Shown piece by piece: positions 34,708-42,697 of a stretch of DNA of 64,000 nt. The position numbers were made by a program, and so were the translations under genes. Source of the DNA: Pseudobacter sp. (GTDB lineage: Bacteria > Bacteroidota > Bacteroidia > Chitinophagales > Chitinophagaceae); the NCBI GenBank assembly GCA_017849455.1, contig JAFIGX010000006.1, positions 62,001-126,000 on the forward strand. Direction: 5' to 3'. Position 1 is the stretch's first letter, and each line of letters opens with the position of its first letter. Below the pieces are notes generated by a model. The model worked only from the letters and a program-made list of their open reading frames with translations. It did no database searches and had not been told where the DNA came from.

Positions 34708-34843
34708 AAAGTTGGCAGTTTGCTGGGGATAGTGAGCAGTTTGTAGTTGGCAATTGGCAGTTGGGCAACACCTTATAATTATTCCGGCATTTAGATATAC
34801 CGGGCCCTCAACTGCTAACTGGAAATTGCCAACTGCCAACTTT
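34708..34843. repeat. hairpin family B, copy B2
   Basis: The left arm is about 34708-34772 and the right arm about 34809-34843, built of CARTTGG-type units. The stretch AATTGGCAGTTGGGCAACACC is shared exactly with B1. Outer bases AAGTTGGCAGTT and AACTGCCAACTT pair perfectly. Confidence 0.8.
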
Positions 34844-34879
34844 CCCTTATTTCCTGTATTTTCAACAAAAATTTCCTTT

Positions 34880-35824
34880 ATGCAATTCCTTACTTCCTAC
34901 TGGTATGTCATCGTGATCATCCTGGTATTGTTCGCAGGATTCAAGACCATCAACCAGGGATATATCGGGGTTGTGACGATGTTCGGCAGATACCAGCGCG
35001 TCATTCGTCCCGGCCTCAACCTCCTGATCCCTTTCCTGGAACAGATCAATAAAAGGGTCAGTATCCAGAACCGTTCCGTGGAAATGGAATTCCAGGCAGT
35101 AACGGCCGATCAGGCCAATGTGTATTTCAAGAGCATGTTGTTGTATGCCGTACAGAACTCTGAAGAGGAAACGATCAAGAAAGTGGCATTTAAATTTTTG
35201 AGTGAGCGTGATCTGATGCAGGCGCTCACACGCACCATCGAAGGCACCATCCGTTCTTTCGTGGCCACCAAGCGCCAGGCGGAGATCCTGGGCCTTCGCA
35301 AGGAGATCGTGGAATATGTGAAAGGGCAGATCGATCACCTGCTCGAAGATTGGGGGTACCACCTGCTCGATCTGCAGATCAACGATATCACGTTCGACAA
35401 AGCCATCATGGATTCGATGAGCAAAGTGGTGGCCAGCAACAACCTCAAGGCAGCAGCAGAAAATGAAGGACAGGCATTGCTGATCACCAAAACAAAAGCG
35501 GCCGAAGCAGAAGGTAACGCGATCAAGATCGCTGCAGAAGCAGAGCGGCAGGCAGCACAATTGCGGGGCCAGGGCGTAGCACTGTTCCGCGAAGAAGTGG
35601 CCAAAGGCATGAGCCAGGCAGCCGAACAAATGAAGCAGGCCAATCTCGATACTAATGTGATCTTATTCAGCATGTGGACTGAAGCCATCAAGAATTTTGC
35701 TGAAGTAGGAAAAGGCAATGTCATTTTCCTCGACGGCAGCAGTGAGGGCATGCAAAAAACGATGGGTCAGATCATGGGCATGTTGAAAATGAAGTCTGAA
35801 GTCGGAGGTCCGAGGTCTGAATAA
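34880..35824 (+). CDS. SPFH/band 7 membrane protein (stomatin/slipin-like)
   Basis: A 314-residue SPFH protein with one N-terminal membrane helix (about 5-22), the band-7 domain (GFKTINQGYIGVVTMFGRYQRVIRPGLNLLIPF and on) and a coiled C-terminal tail rich in Ala and Glu. The ATG at 34880 is chosen because the upstream open frame is hairpin B2 sequence. The last residues, SEVGGPRSE, and the stop are encoded by the left arm of hairpin C1, so the natural C-terminus has probably been altered. It likely forms membrane microdomains or scaffolds quality-control proteases. Confidence 0.85.
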   Translation: MQFLTSYWYVIVIILVLFAGFKTINQGYIGVVTMFGRYQRVIRPGLNLLIPFLEQINKRVSIQNRSVEMEFQAVTADQANVYFKSMLLYAVQNSEEETIKKVAFKFLSERDLMQALTRTIEGTIRSFVATKRQAEILGLRKEIVEYVKGQIDHLLEDWGYHLLDLQINDITFDKAIMDSMSKVVASNNLKAAAENEGQALLITKTKAAEAEGNAIKIAAEAERQAAQLRGQGVALFREEVAKGMSQAAEQMKQANLDTNVILFSMWTEAIKNFAEVGKGNVIFLDGSSEGMQKTMGQIMGMLKMKSEVGGPRSE

Positions 35825-35886
35825 TTTTCAATATCATTTCAGCCGTCAAAGGCCCCTCAGACCTCCGACTTCAGACCTCTTACCTC
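35791..35886. repeat. hairpin family C, copy C1 (unit GAGGTCTGA)
   Basis: The left arm 35791-35815 (GAAGTCTGAAGTCGGAGGTC...) and right arm 35855-35886 are inverted, with one mismatch over 22 bases. The loop is 39 bases and contains the stop codon of the SPFH gene. Confidence 0.85.
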
Positions 35887-35977
35887 ATTTTCATAACAAA
35901 CTTTTAAGAAATAAAAATCCGGAAGGATCGTTTTAGGCACACATTTGTTTACATTTACACATTAAAAATAATATTGG

Positions 35978-36685
35978 ATGAATTGGTTTTTCCTTCAGGT
36001 TGGTAGTCCCGTGCATGCTGCTGTTGATTCCGTGAAAGCCCTTCAAACGGCCACTGCCACAACACCTTCCATGAATGTGATGGAAATGCTGGGCCATGGC
36101 GGCCCGCTCATGATACCCCTGGCGCTCCTGCTGGTGCTGGCGGTATTTTTCTTTTTCGAGCGGCTCATCGCTATCCGCAAAGCCAGTAAGATCGATCCCA
36201 ATTTCATGAATATCATCCGCGACAATGTATTCAGTGGAAATGTATCGGCTGCACGCTCCCTGGCCAAGAATACGCCGAACCCGGTAGCCCGCATGATCGA
36301 TAAAGGATTGCAGCGCATCGGCAAACCGATCGATGCCATCGAGAAAAGCATGGAGAATGTCGGTAAACTGGAGATCTACAAGATGGAGCGTAACCTGTCT
36401 GTGCTCTCGTTGGTGTATGGAATTGCTCCCATGTTCGGATTCCTCGGGACCATCTTCGGGATGCTGCAACTGTTCTACAACATCAATGCTTCGGGCGATT
36501 TTACGCCTGCACAGATCGCAGGTGGGATCTATACCAAAATGATCACCTCTGCATCGGGCCTCATCATCGGTCTGTTGGGTTATGTTGGCTATAATTTCCT
36601 GAATGCGCAGATCGACAAGACCGTGAACAGGATGGAAGCCGCCAGCGCCGAGTTCATCGATATTCTACAGGAACCGACCAGGTAA
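35978..36685 (+). CDS. exbB: MotA/TolQ/ExbB proton channel family protein
   Basis: A 235-residue ExbB-like proton channel with three transmembrane helices. A short N-terminal extension (1-35) precedes helix 1 (MIPLALLLVLAVFFFFERLIAI). Helices 2 and 3 lie in LSLVYGIAPMFGFLGTIFGMLQLFY and ITSASGLIIGLLGYVGYNFL. With ExbD it powers TonB-dependent transport. exbD follows 18 bases downstream; a tonB gene is not in the window. Confidence 0.9.
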   Translation: MNWFFLQVGSPVHAAVDSVKALQTATATTPSMNVMEMLGHGGPLMIPLALLLVLAVFFFFERLIAIRKASKIDPNFMNIIRDNVFSGNVSAARSLAKNTPNPVARMIDKGLQRIGKPIDAIEKSMENVGKLEIYKMERNLSVLSLVYGIAPMFGFLGTIFGMLQLFYNINASGDFTPAQIAGGIYTKMITSASGLIIGLLGYVGYNFLNAQIDKTVNRMEAASAEFIDILQEPTR

Positions 36686-36703
36686 AATTTTATTGATAGT
36701 ATT

Positions 36704-37102
36704 ATGGATTTAAAAAGAAGATTGAGATCACAGTCAGAGTTACACGCAGGAGCCCTCAACGATATCCTGTTCATCCTGCTATTCTTCTTCCTGATCGTTT
36801 CTACTATTGCCAATCCCAATATCATCAAGGTCAATAACCCCAAAGGAGTAAAAGACACCAAGGCCAAACAGCATATCACTGTATCCATCAATAAGGACCA
36901 GCATTTTTTCATAGGCACCAAACAAGTGGATGCCGCTTTGATCGATACGCTCCTGAAGGCAGAGATCAGCAAGCATAAAAATGCTTTGGACACACCGGTG
37001 GTTGTGATCAATGCCGATACCATCGCCTATTATGGCGAAGTATTCCGCATCATGCGTGTATCCAAGATGGCGGGGGCGAAGGTGGTGGCCAACGTTAAAT
37101 AA
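36704..37102 (+). CDS. exbD: ExbD/TolR biopolymer transport protein
   Basis: A 132-residue ExbD protein. One N-terminal transmembrane helix follows the charged start, ALNDILFILLFFFLIVSTI (about 18-36), with the conserved Asp20 at its beginning. The periplasmic domain continues IVVINADTIAYYGEVFRIMRVSKMAGAKVV. It is coupled to exbB in one transcript and converges on prmC. Confidence 0.92.
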   Translation: MDLKRRLRSQSELHAGALNDILFILLFFFLIVSTIANPNIIKVNNPKGVKDTKAKQHITVSINKDQHFFIGTKQVDAALIDTLLKAEISKHKNALDTPVVVINADTIAYYGEVFRIMRVSKMAGAKVVANVK

Positions 37103-37107
37103 AATGA

Positions 37108-37980
37108 TCACTCTTTCGTGCTGCGTACCATCCTGTCCTTCCCCTGAAGGTCTTTCCTGACATGCACCTTCGAAAATCCCCTTTCGATGAAACATTCACT
37201 GGTAGCGGCTCCCAGGTCTTCATGGATCTCCACATAAACGGTTCCGCCCGGTAATAATTTTTGCCGCGCCAGTTCAGCGATCACCCTGTAAAACTGCAAT
37301 GGATCTTCATTGCTCACGAAGAGGGCAAGATGAGGCTCATATTCCAGCACATTTGGCTGCATGGAAGCCTTGTTATGAAAAGGGATATAAGGGGGATTGC
37401 TGACGATAATATCCAGTGCTGGCAGCCTGTCCCAACTGGCTGCATCGAGTATATCGAGTTGAATGAAATTGACAGATGCCTCTAAGGTCTGTGCATTGCG
37501 CCTGGCCACGGCCAGGGCGGCTTCACTGATATCGCAGGCATCGATGATGGCTTCGGGCAGGTTCTTCTTTAATGCTACCGGTATACACCCGCTACCTGTA
37601 CCGATATCGAGTATGCGAAGTTCCTGCATAGGTGGGGCCGGGTTCCTGGCCGCCACGTCTTTCAATATCCATTCCACCAGCTCTTCCGTTTCCGGTCTCG
37701 GGATCAGCACCGCTTCATTGACATAAAAAGGCAATCCATAGAACCAGGCTTCTTCCAACACATATTGAACAGGTCTGTGGCGCACCAGGTCTTCTATGAA
37801 TGCTGAAAATTTTTCCAACTGCTGCGGAGAAAGGGCTTCATGTTTACGCACAAGCCGGTCGATCTTTTTCCAACCGGTAAGATGCTCCAGCACCCAATCT
37901 GCCATGGTAGCGGCTTCGCGGCCTTCATACACTCGCTGTAAGCGGGCGATCAACTGCTGCTGTGCTTCATGGATGGTCAT
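37108..37980 (-). CDS. prmC: peptide chain release factor N5-glutamine methyltransferase
   Basis: A 290-residue PrmC (HemK) that methylates the GGQ glutamine of release factors. The N-terminal helical domain precedes VLIPRPETEELVEWIL, the SAM motif ILDIGTGSGCIPVALKK and the catalytic NPPY in IIVSNPPYIP. The ATG at 37978-37980 is used (MTIHEAQQ), three codons inside the longer frame and six bases after a TACATTTG -7 box. Confidence 0.95.
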   Translation of the reverse strand: MTIHEAQQQLIARLQRVYEGREAATMADWVLEHLTGWKKIDRLVRKHEALSPQQLEKFSAFIEDLVRHRPVQYVLEEAWFYGLPFYVNEAVLIPRPETEELVEWILKDVAARNPAPPMQELRILDIGTGSGCIPVALKKNLPEAIIDACDISEAALAVARRNAQTLEASVNFIQLDILDAASWDRLPALDIIVSNPPYIPFHNKASMQPNVLEYEPHLALFVSNEDPLQFYRVIAELARQKLLPGGTVYVEIHEDLGAATSECFIERGFSKVHVRKDLQGKDRMVRSTKE

Positions 37981-37986
37981 AGGTCG

Positions 37987-37994
37987 CAAATGTA
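37987..37994 (-). promoter_or_regulatory. -7 box of prmC (TACATTTG)
   Basis: An exact TAnnTTTG match on the minus strand, six bases before the prmC ATG. The transcript would start at or almost at the start codon. No clear TTG lies 19-21 bases upstream. Confidence 0.45.
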
Positions 37995-38024
37995 GCGAAT
38001 AGTAAGCGTGGAGGGAGAATCCGC

Positions 38025-38032
38025 TATATTTG
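38025..38032 (+). promoter_or_regulatory. -7 box of ribD (TATATTTG)
   Basis: A TAnnTTTG match in the prmC-ribD divergent gap, 48 bases before the proposed TTG start of ribD. A GC-rich hairpin (GCGGCCGGAAGGGCCGC) follows it in the leader. No FMN riboswitch core was recognised. Confidence 0.4.
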
Positions 38033-38080
38033 CAGCGGCCGGAAGGGCCGCAAAACCCCTGCCGGCAATAATTTCACACT

Positions 38081-39127
38081 TTGACGGTCCACGAAACCTA
38101 TATGCACCGCTGTTTTGAGCTGGCCCTGCTGGGCGCAGGCCATGTAGCGCCAAATCCCATGGTGGGCGCTGTGCTGGTGCATGAAGGGCGTATCATCGGA
38201 GAAGGGTACCATCAGCAATTTGGCGGACCACATGCAGAGGTGCATTGTATCAGGTCTGTGAAAGAAGAGGACAGGCGCCTGGTCAGCCAGTCTACCATGT
38301 ATGTCTCCCTAGAACCCTGTGCACATTACGGTAAAACGCCGCCCTGCGCTGATCTGATCATCCACCACCAGGTGCCGCATGTAGTGATCGGCTGTCCTGA
38401 CCCTTTCAAAGAAGTGGATGGAAAGGGGATCGGGAAATTGAAAGCAGCAGGCGTGAATGTGGAAGTAGGCATCCTCCAAAAAGAAGCACTGGACCTCAAT
38501 AAAAGGTTCTTTACATTTCATACCGCCCATCGCCCATACATCATTTTGAAATGGGCCCAAACGGCCGATGGAAAGATAGCAGGCGACGACCGTTCCCGGT
38601 TATTGATCAGCGGACCCATCACCAATCGCCTCGTTCACCGCTGGCGCGCAGAAGAAGCATCCATCCTTATAGGCACCAACACAGCGCTTTTCGATGATCC
38701 GCAGCTCACAGATCGCCACTGGAACGGGCCTGATCCCATACGGCTGGTCGTGGATATGCAGCTCAGGCTGCCATCCTCACTACAGGTCTTCAACAGGCAG
38801 GTGAAGACCATCGTCTTCAATACCCTTCAACACCGGGAAGAGGAGAACCTGCTCTATTACCAGGTGACCACGGATACGGAACTGGTGCCGCAAATAGTAC
38901 ATGCACTGTACCAGTTGAAAATTCAGAGTGTGCTGGTAGAAGGAGGAGCACAACTGCTGCAATCCTTTATCGACAGCGGGTACTGGGACGAAGCCAGGAC
39001 CATCACCAATGATCAGTTGGTCATTGGCGCCGGCTTGCCGGCGCCGGTATTGAAGGAAGCCGCGGTGACCGAAACCACTACAATCATGACAGACAGGGTC
39101 CAGACCTTTCAAAAAATAAAACACTGA
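38081..39127 (+). CDS. ribD: bifunctional riboflavin biosynthesis deaminase/reductase
   Basis: A 348-residue RibD. The N-terminal pyrimidine deaminase has the zinc site PHAEVHCIRS (HAE) and SLEPCAHYGKTPPCADL (PCxxxxxxxxC). The C-terminal reductase has PYIILKWAQTADGKIAGDDRSR and SVLVEGGAQLLQSF. The first family-like residues (VHETYMHRCFELAL) are read from a TTG at 38081. The first ATG at 38102 would remove seven residues that align with known RibD N-termini, so TTG is my choice, with moderate certainty. Its TGA overlaps the ATG of the next gene. Confidence 0.92.
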   Translation: MTVHETYMHRCFELALLGAGHVAPNPMVGAVLVHEGRIIGEGYHQQFGGPHAEVHCIRSVKEEDRRLVSQSTMYVSLEPCAHYGKTPPCADLIIHHQVPHVVIGCPDPFKEVDGKGIGKLKAAGVNVEVGILQKEALDLNKRFFTFHTAHRPYIILKWAQTADGKIAGDDRSRLLISGPITNRLVHRWRAEEASILIGTNTALFDDPQLTDRHWNGPDPIRLVVDMQLRLPSSLQVFNRQVKTIVFNTLQHREEENLLYYQVTTDTELVPQIVHALYQLKIQSVLVEGGAQLLQSFIDSGYWDEARTITNDQLVIGAGLPAPVLKEAAVTETTTIMTDRVQTFQKIKH

Positions 39128-39735
39128 TGCAAGCCGAGCTGGAATACTATAATACCATCGAGAAGACAGGAACAGCCGAATACAAAGACCGGGGTAGTAA
39201 ATTTATCGCATACGCTATACCGGTAGATAGTATCGATACTTTCAAGAAGAAACTGGAAGAGATCAAAAAGGAACATCCCAAAGCTACCCATCATTGTTTT
39301 GCCTACCGCATCGGTACCGATAAGAATGTATTCAGGGTGAGTGATGATGGCGAACCCTCCGGAACCGCCGGCAAGCCTATCCTGGGCCAGATCGATAGTA
39401 AGGAACTTACCGACGTGCTGATCGTGGTAGTACGTTATTTCGGCGGCACCCTGCTCGGTGTGCCGGGATTGATCAATGCCTATAAAAGCGCAGCAGCACT
39501 GGTATTGCAGGTAACCCCCGTGATCCAGCGGCCGATCGAAGTCAACTATGGCCTGCAGTTCGATTATACCCAGATGAATGAAGTGATGATGATCGTGAAG
39601 CAACTCAACTGCACCATGCTGGAGCAGGAGATGAACCTTTTCTGCCGCATACTGATCGGCATACCAAAATCGAGGCAGCAGGAAGCATTATACCGGTTCG
39701 CCGAGATCCGGAACCTCGATATCAAAAAAAGCTGA
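39127..39735 (+). CDS. YigZ/IMPACT family protein
   Basis: A 202-residue UPF0029/IMPACT-family protein. It shows YKDRGSKFIAYAIPV, ATHHCFAYRIG, DDGEPSGTAGKPIL and RYFGGTLLGVPGLINAYKSAA, the conserved core of the family, then a C-terminal ferredoxin-like DUF1949 domain. It starts within the ribD stop codon (TGATG), so it is translationally coupled. Its role is unknown; in eukaryotes relatives regulate translation under stress. Confidence 0.9.
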   Translation: MQAELEYYNTIEKTGTAEYKDRGSKFIAYAIPVDSIDTFKKKLEEIKKEHPKATHHCFAYRIGTDKNVFRVSDDGEPSGTAGKPILGQIDSKELTDVLIVVVRYFGGTLLGVPGLINAYKSAAALVLQVTPVIQRPIEVNYGLQFDYTQMNEVMMIVKQLNCTMLEQEMNLFCRILIGIPKSRQQEALYRFAEIRNLDIKKS

Positions 39736-39744
39736 CGGTTTTAG

Positions 39745-39776
39745 AACGACAAACCACCAACCACCAACGACAAACA
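39745..39776. repeat. short repeat family E, copy E1 (unit CCACCAA)
   Basis: ACGACAAACCACCAACCACCAACGACAAACATT, in effect 7-base CCACCAA units, lies between the convergent IMPACT and hbd genes. The 15-base end CCAACGACAAACATT is shared with copy E2 at 49101. No inverted arm was seen. Confidence 0.5.
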
Positions 39777-39777
39777 T

Positions 39778-40677
39778 TTACTTAAACCGCTCACTCACTT
39801 TCAAATCCCTGGAACCGGGTTCATATTTATAAAACCCTTCCCCGCTCTTTGCACCGAGATATCCGGCTGTGACCATATTCACGAGCAGGGGGCATGGTGC
39901 ATATTTCGGATTTCCGAATCCTTCATGCAGTACGTTGAGGATGGAATGGCAAACATCGAGACCGATAAAATCAGCCAGTTGCAAGGGCCCCATGGGATGG
40001 GCCATCCCGAGTTTCATCACGGTGTCGATCTCTTCCACACCTGCCACCCCTTCATATAAACTGTAGATCGCCTCATTGATCATGGGCATCAGGATGCGGT
40101 TGGCAATAAATCCCGGATAGTCATTCACGGTGCAGGGCACTTTGCCCAATTGTTTGCTGAGGGTAACAATGGTTTCCGTAACAGATGCTTCCGTAGCATA
40201 TCCATTGATGATCTCCACCAGCTTCATGACCGGTACCGGGTTCATGAAGTGCATACCGATCACTTTGCCGGCCCTTTTGGTAGCTGCAGCGATCTTAGTG
40301 ATGGAGATGGAAGAAGTATTGGTAGCGAGAATGGCGCCGGCAGGAGCCACTTCATCCAGTTGTTTGAATATTTTCAGCTTGAGGTCTGTATTTTCTGTGG
40401 CTGCTTCCACCACCAGTTCAGCATCTCTGACACCTTTGATCAGGTCTGTCTCCGTGGTGATATTGGAGAGGGCTTTATTTTTTTGTTCTTCGGTGACCGT
40501 TCCTTTGGCAACCTGCCGGTCGAAGTTCTTTGTGATGGTCTGTGCGGCCTTTTCGAGTTGGGCGGCATTCACGTCGATCAGTTTCACGGCGAACCCGCTT
40601 TGTGCAAAAACATGTGCAATACCATTACCCATGGTACCTGCACCGATAACGGCTACCTGTTGAATTGTCTGAACCAT
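39778..40677 (-). CDS. hbd: 3-hydroxybutyryl-CoA dehydrogenase
   Basis: A 299-residue 3-hydroxyacyl-CoA dehydrogenase, NAD-dependent, for short-chain substrates. The Rossmann motif VAVIGAGTMGNGIAHVFAQSG (7-27) is followed by ATNTSSISIT, the His in IGMHFMNPVPVMKLVEI (about 144) and PGFIANRILMPMINEA. The C-terminal KLGMAHPMGPLQLADFIGLD completes the family pattern. The start ATG and first three codons lie inside a perfect 34-base inverted repeat whose other copy is 102 bases upstream. Confidence 0.93.
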   Translation of the reverse strand: MVQTIQQVAVIGAGTMGNGIAHVFAQSGFAVKLIDVNAAQLEKAAQTITKNFDRQVAKGTVTEEQKNKALSNITTETDLIKGVRDAELVVEAATENTDLKLKIFKQLDEVAPAGAILATNTSSISITKIAAATKRAGKVIGMHFMNPVPVMKLVEIINGYATEASVTETIVTLSKQLGKVPCTVNDYPGFIANRILMPMINEAIYSLYEGVAGVEEIDTVMKLGMAHPMGPLQLADFIGLDVCHSILNVLHEGFGNPKYAPCPLLVNMVTAGYLGAKSGEGFYKYEPGSRDLKVSERFK

Positions 40678-40836
40678 GATTTATTGGATTTGAAGGATTA
40701 GGACGAAAGCCCATTGCGGTATAAAGATGGTTAATTAATTGAATCGATTCCAGGTTGGATCGATATTGTTGTAAAAATAAGTACATCGGCGAACTTTCCT
40801 CTTAATCCTTCAAATCCAATAAATCATGGTTCAGAC
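40667..40836. repeat. hairpin family F: perfect 34-base inverted repeat over the hbd start
   Basis: 40667-40700 and 40803-40836 are exact inverse complements over 34 bases, with a 102-base spacer. Each arm contains 9-base units of the AATCCTTCA/AATCCAATA type followed by ATCATGGTTCAGAC. The left copy supplies the real ATG of hbd. The right copy supplies a mirror ATG on the plus strand, one base short of the neighbouring gene's stop. Confidence 0.9.
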
Positions 40837-40837
40837 C

Positions 40838-41479
40838 TCAGTTCTTATTTTTAAAATCTCCCCGCTTCCATGCCTGCACGAATTCCGCCCAGGCAAAGGG
40901 ATTGAAGATATTCTGGGGTGGTGTTTGTCCGTAGTAATAATAGCGCTGCGCATTCTTGCGCAACATCATATTGGAACTTTCCCTGCCATCGGTAGGGATG
41001 GTGCGGGCAAGGATCCTGCGCTTGGATTCATCGGTATTCTTACGGGCTATTTCAAGGTCATCATCCGGGATGCTTACATTCACGAAGTCGCGCTCGAATT
41101 GCTCACGGGTAGGCCGGGGTTTGATAATGGTTGCAGGAAGATACTGGGCATCGGTGACCATCAACTGGATCATGCTGAACTGGTTCCCCTCCAGGTCACG
41201 GGGGATCTGGGCCAGCTTGGGCTTGTAACCGATCGAAGAAAATTCGATCTCATCACCTTTCATCACTACGAGGGAAAAAACACCCTGTTCGTTGGTATAA
41301 GTGCCGCGGTTCACCCCTTTGATCTTGACAGTTACGGAAGGAATAGCTTTGAGGCTATCTGCCGTCATTACTATCCCGAACAATTGAACTACCGAATCTT
41401 TCAATTTCTCGAATTGGGCACTGGCGGCAAAAGGAGTTACTATGCTGAACACCAACAGGAATAGTAAATGTCTTTTCAT
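40838..41479 (-). CDS. secreted carboxypeptidase-regulatory-like domain protein
   Basis: A 213-residue secreted protein. A signal peptide (MKRHLLFLLVFSIVTPFAASAQ; start at the second Met of the frame) precedes a CarboxypepD_reg-like beta domain: LFGIVMTADSLKAIPSVTVKIK, GTYTNEQGVFSLVV and IEFSSIGYKP. This domain is common as a surface module in the phylum. The C-terminal 100 residues are charged, with RYYYYGQTPP. No enzymatic part is present. It lies upstream of hbd on the same strand, separated by the family F hairpin. Confidence 0.7.
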   Translation of the reverse strand: MKRHLLFLLVFSIVTPFAASAQFEKLKDSVVQLFGIVMTADSLKAIPSVTVKIKGVNRGTYTNEQGVFSLVVMKGDEIEFSSIGYKPKLAQIPRDLEGNQFSMIQLMVTDAQYLPATIIKPRPTREQFERDFVNVSIPDDDLEIARKNTDESKRRILARTIPTDGRESSNMMLRKNAQRYYYYGQTPPQNIFNPFAWAEFVQAWKRGDFKNKN

Positions 41480-41539
41480 GCGATTCAAATATACAGACTA
41501 TGAATAAAATAGATTCAACAAAATACCCATGTTAATGGT

Positions 41540-41547
41540 TAATTTTG
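41540..41547 (+). promoter_or_regulatory. -7 box of the Mrp ATPase gene (TAATTTTG)
   Basis: A TAnnTTTG match 36 bases before the ATG at 41584. No TTG lies at the usual distance upstream, so this is a single-element call. Confidence 0.35.
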
Positions 41548-41583
41548 CAGCAAACCGATTCTTTTAACAAAACTCTTAGATGA

Positions 41584-42681
41584 ATGACCCCGGAGAAAGT
41601 TTTAGAAGCATTGAGCAATGTTCAGGAACCTGATCTTGGAAAAGACATTGTGACACTCAATATGGTGAAGGATATCGTCATCACCGGGAATAACGTTTCC
41701 TTCACGGTAGTGCTTACAACACCTGCCTGTCCGATGAAAGACATGATCCGGATGGCTTGCATCAATGCGGTCCGGCTCCTGGTGAACAAGGAGGCTTCCG
41801 TACAGGTCAATTTCACCGCCAATACCAGCAGCAACCGGAAAGACCCACGATCCGTGCTGCCTAAAGTCAAAAATATTATTGCCGTCGTCAGTGGAAAAGG
41901 AGGTGTGGGGAAAAGCACCATAGCTGCCAACCTGGCGCTGGCTTTTGCGCAGGAAGGGGCCAGGGTTGGACTGATGGACGCCGATATTTATGGTCCAAGT
42001 GTTCCCATCATGTTCGGCGTTCGTGGAGAAAGGCCCATGATGAAAAATATGGGTGGAGAAAAAGGAATGATCGTTCCCCTCGAGCGCTTCGGCATCAAAC
42101 TGATGAGTATCGGCCTGCTCGTGGATGAAAAGAATGCAGTAGTGTGGAGGGGCCCGATGGCCAGCAGCGCTATCCGCCAGTTCGCCACGGATGTTTTCTG
42201 GGATGAGCTCGATTACCTGGTGGTGGACATGCCGCCCGGAACCGGTGATATTCATCTCACCCTGCTGCAAACAGTGCCGGTGACTGGTATCGTGGTGGTC
42301 ACCACTCCACAGGAAGTGGCCCTGGCCGATGCGAAGAAAGCGATTGCCATGTTCGGACAGGCACAGATCAAAGTACCTATCATCGGGCTGGTGGAAAATA
42401 TGAGCTATTTCGTTCCGGCAGAATTGCCCAATAATAAATATTATATTTTCGGAAAGGAAGGTGGTATGAAGCTGGCGGAAGAATACGAGATACCTTTCCT
42501 CGGACAAATACCCCTGGTACAGAGCATCCGCGAAGGCGGCGATACCGGCATTCCCATCATGGTCGGTGATGACCTCATCACCAAACAAGCCTTCGAAGAA
42601 TTTGCCGCCAACGCCATCCGCAGCATCGCCATGCGAAATGCGAACCTGGCCGCCACGCGGGTAGTGGAAGTGATCGATTGA
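41584..42681 (+). CDS. apbC: Mrp/NBP35-family Fe-S cluster carrier ATPase
   Basis: A 365-residue Mrp/ApbC P-loop ATPase that delivers Fe-S clusters to apoproteins. The N-terminal MIP18/DUF59 domain (MTPEKVLEALSNVQEPDLGKDI, with TTPACPMKDMI) is followed by the deviant Walker A VVSGKGGVGKSTIAANLAL near 99-117, GLMDADIYGPSVP and VVDMPPGTGDIHLTLLQ. The CxxC of many homologues is not seen in the ENMSYFVPAELP loop, so the C-terminal cluster site is the non-CxxC type found in this phylum. Confidence 0.92.
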   Translation: MTPEKVLEALSNVQEPDLGKDIVTLNMVKDIVITGNNVSFTVVLTTPACPMKDMIRMACINAVRLLVNKEASVQVNFTANTSSNRKDPRSVLPKVKNIIAVVSGKGGVGKSTIAANLALAFAQEGARVGLMDADIYGPSVPIMFGVRGERPMMKNMGGEKGMIVPLERFGIKLMSIGLLVDEKNAVVWRGPMASSAIRQFATDVFWDELDYLVVDMPPGTGDIHLTLLQTVPVTGIVVVTTPQEVALADAKKAIAMFGQAQIKVPIIGLVENMSYFVPAELPNNKYYIFGKEGGMKLAEEYEIPFLGQIPLVQSIREGGDTGIPIMVGDDLITKQAFEEFAANAIRSIAMRNANLAATRVVEVID

Positions 42682-42697
42682 TGAATATCCTCAGTGC

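Noticed and set aside
38033..38080. FMN riboswitch before ribD
   Set aside because: The leader is only about 50 bases and lacks the conserved RFN core. Only a GC-rich hairpin is present.
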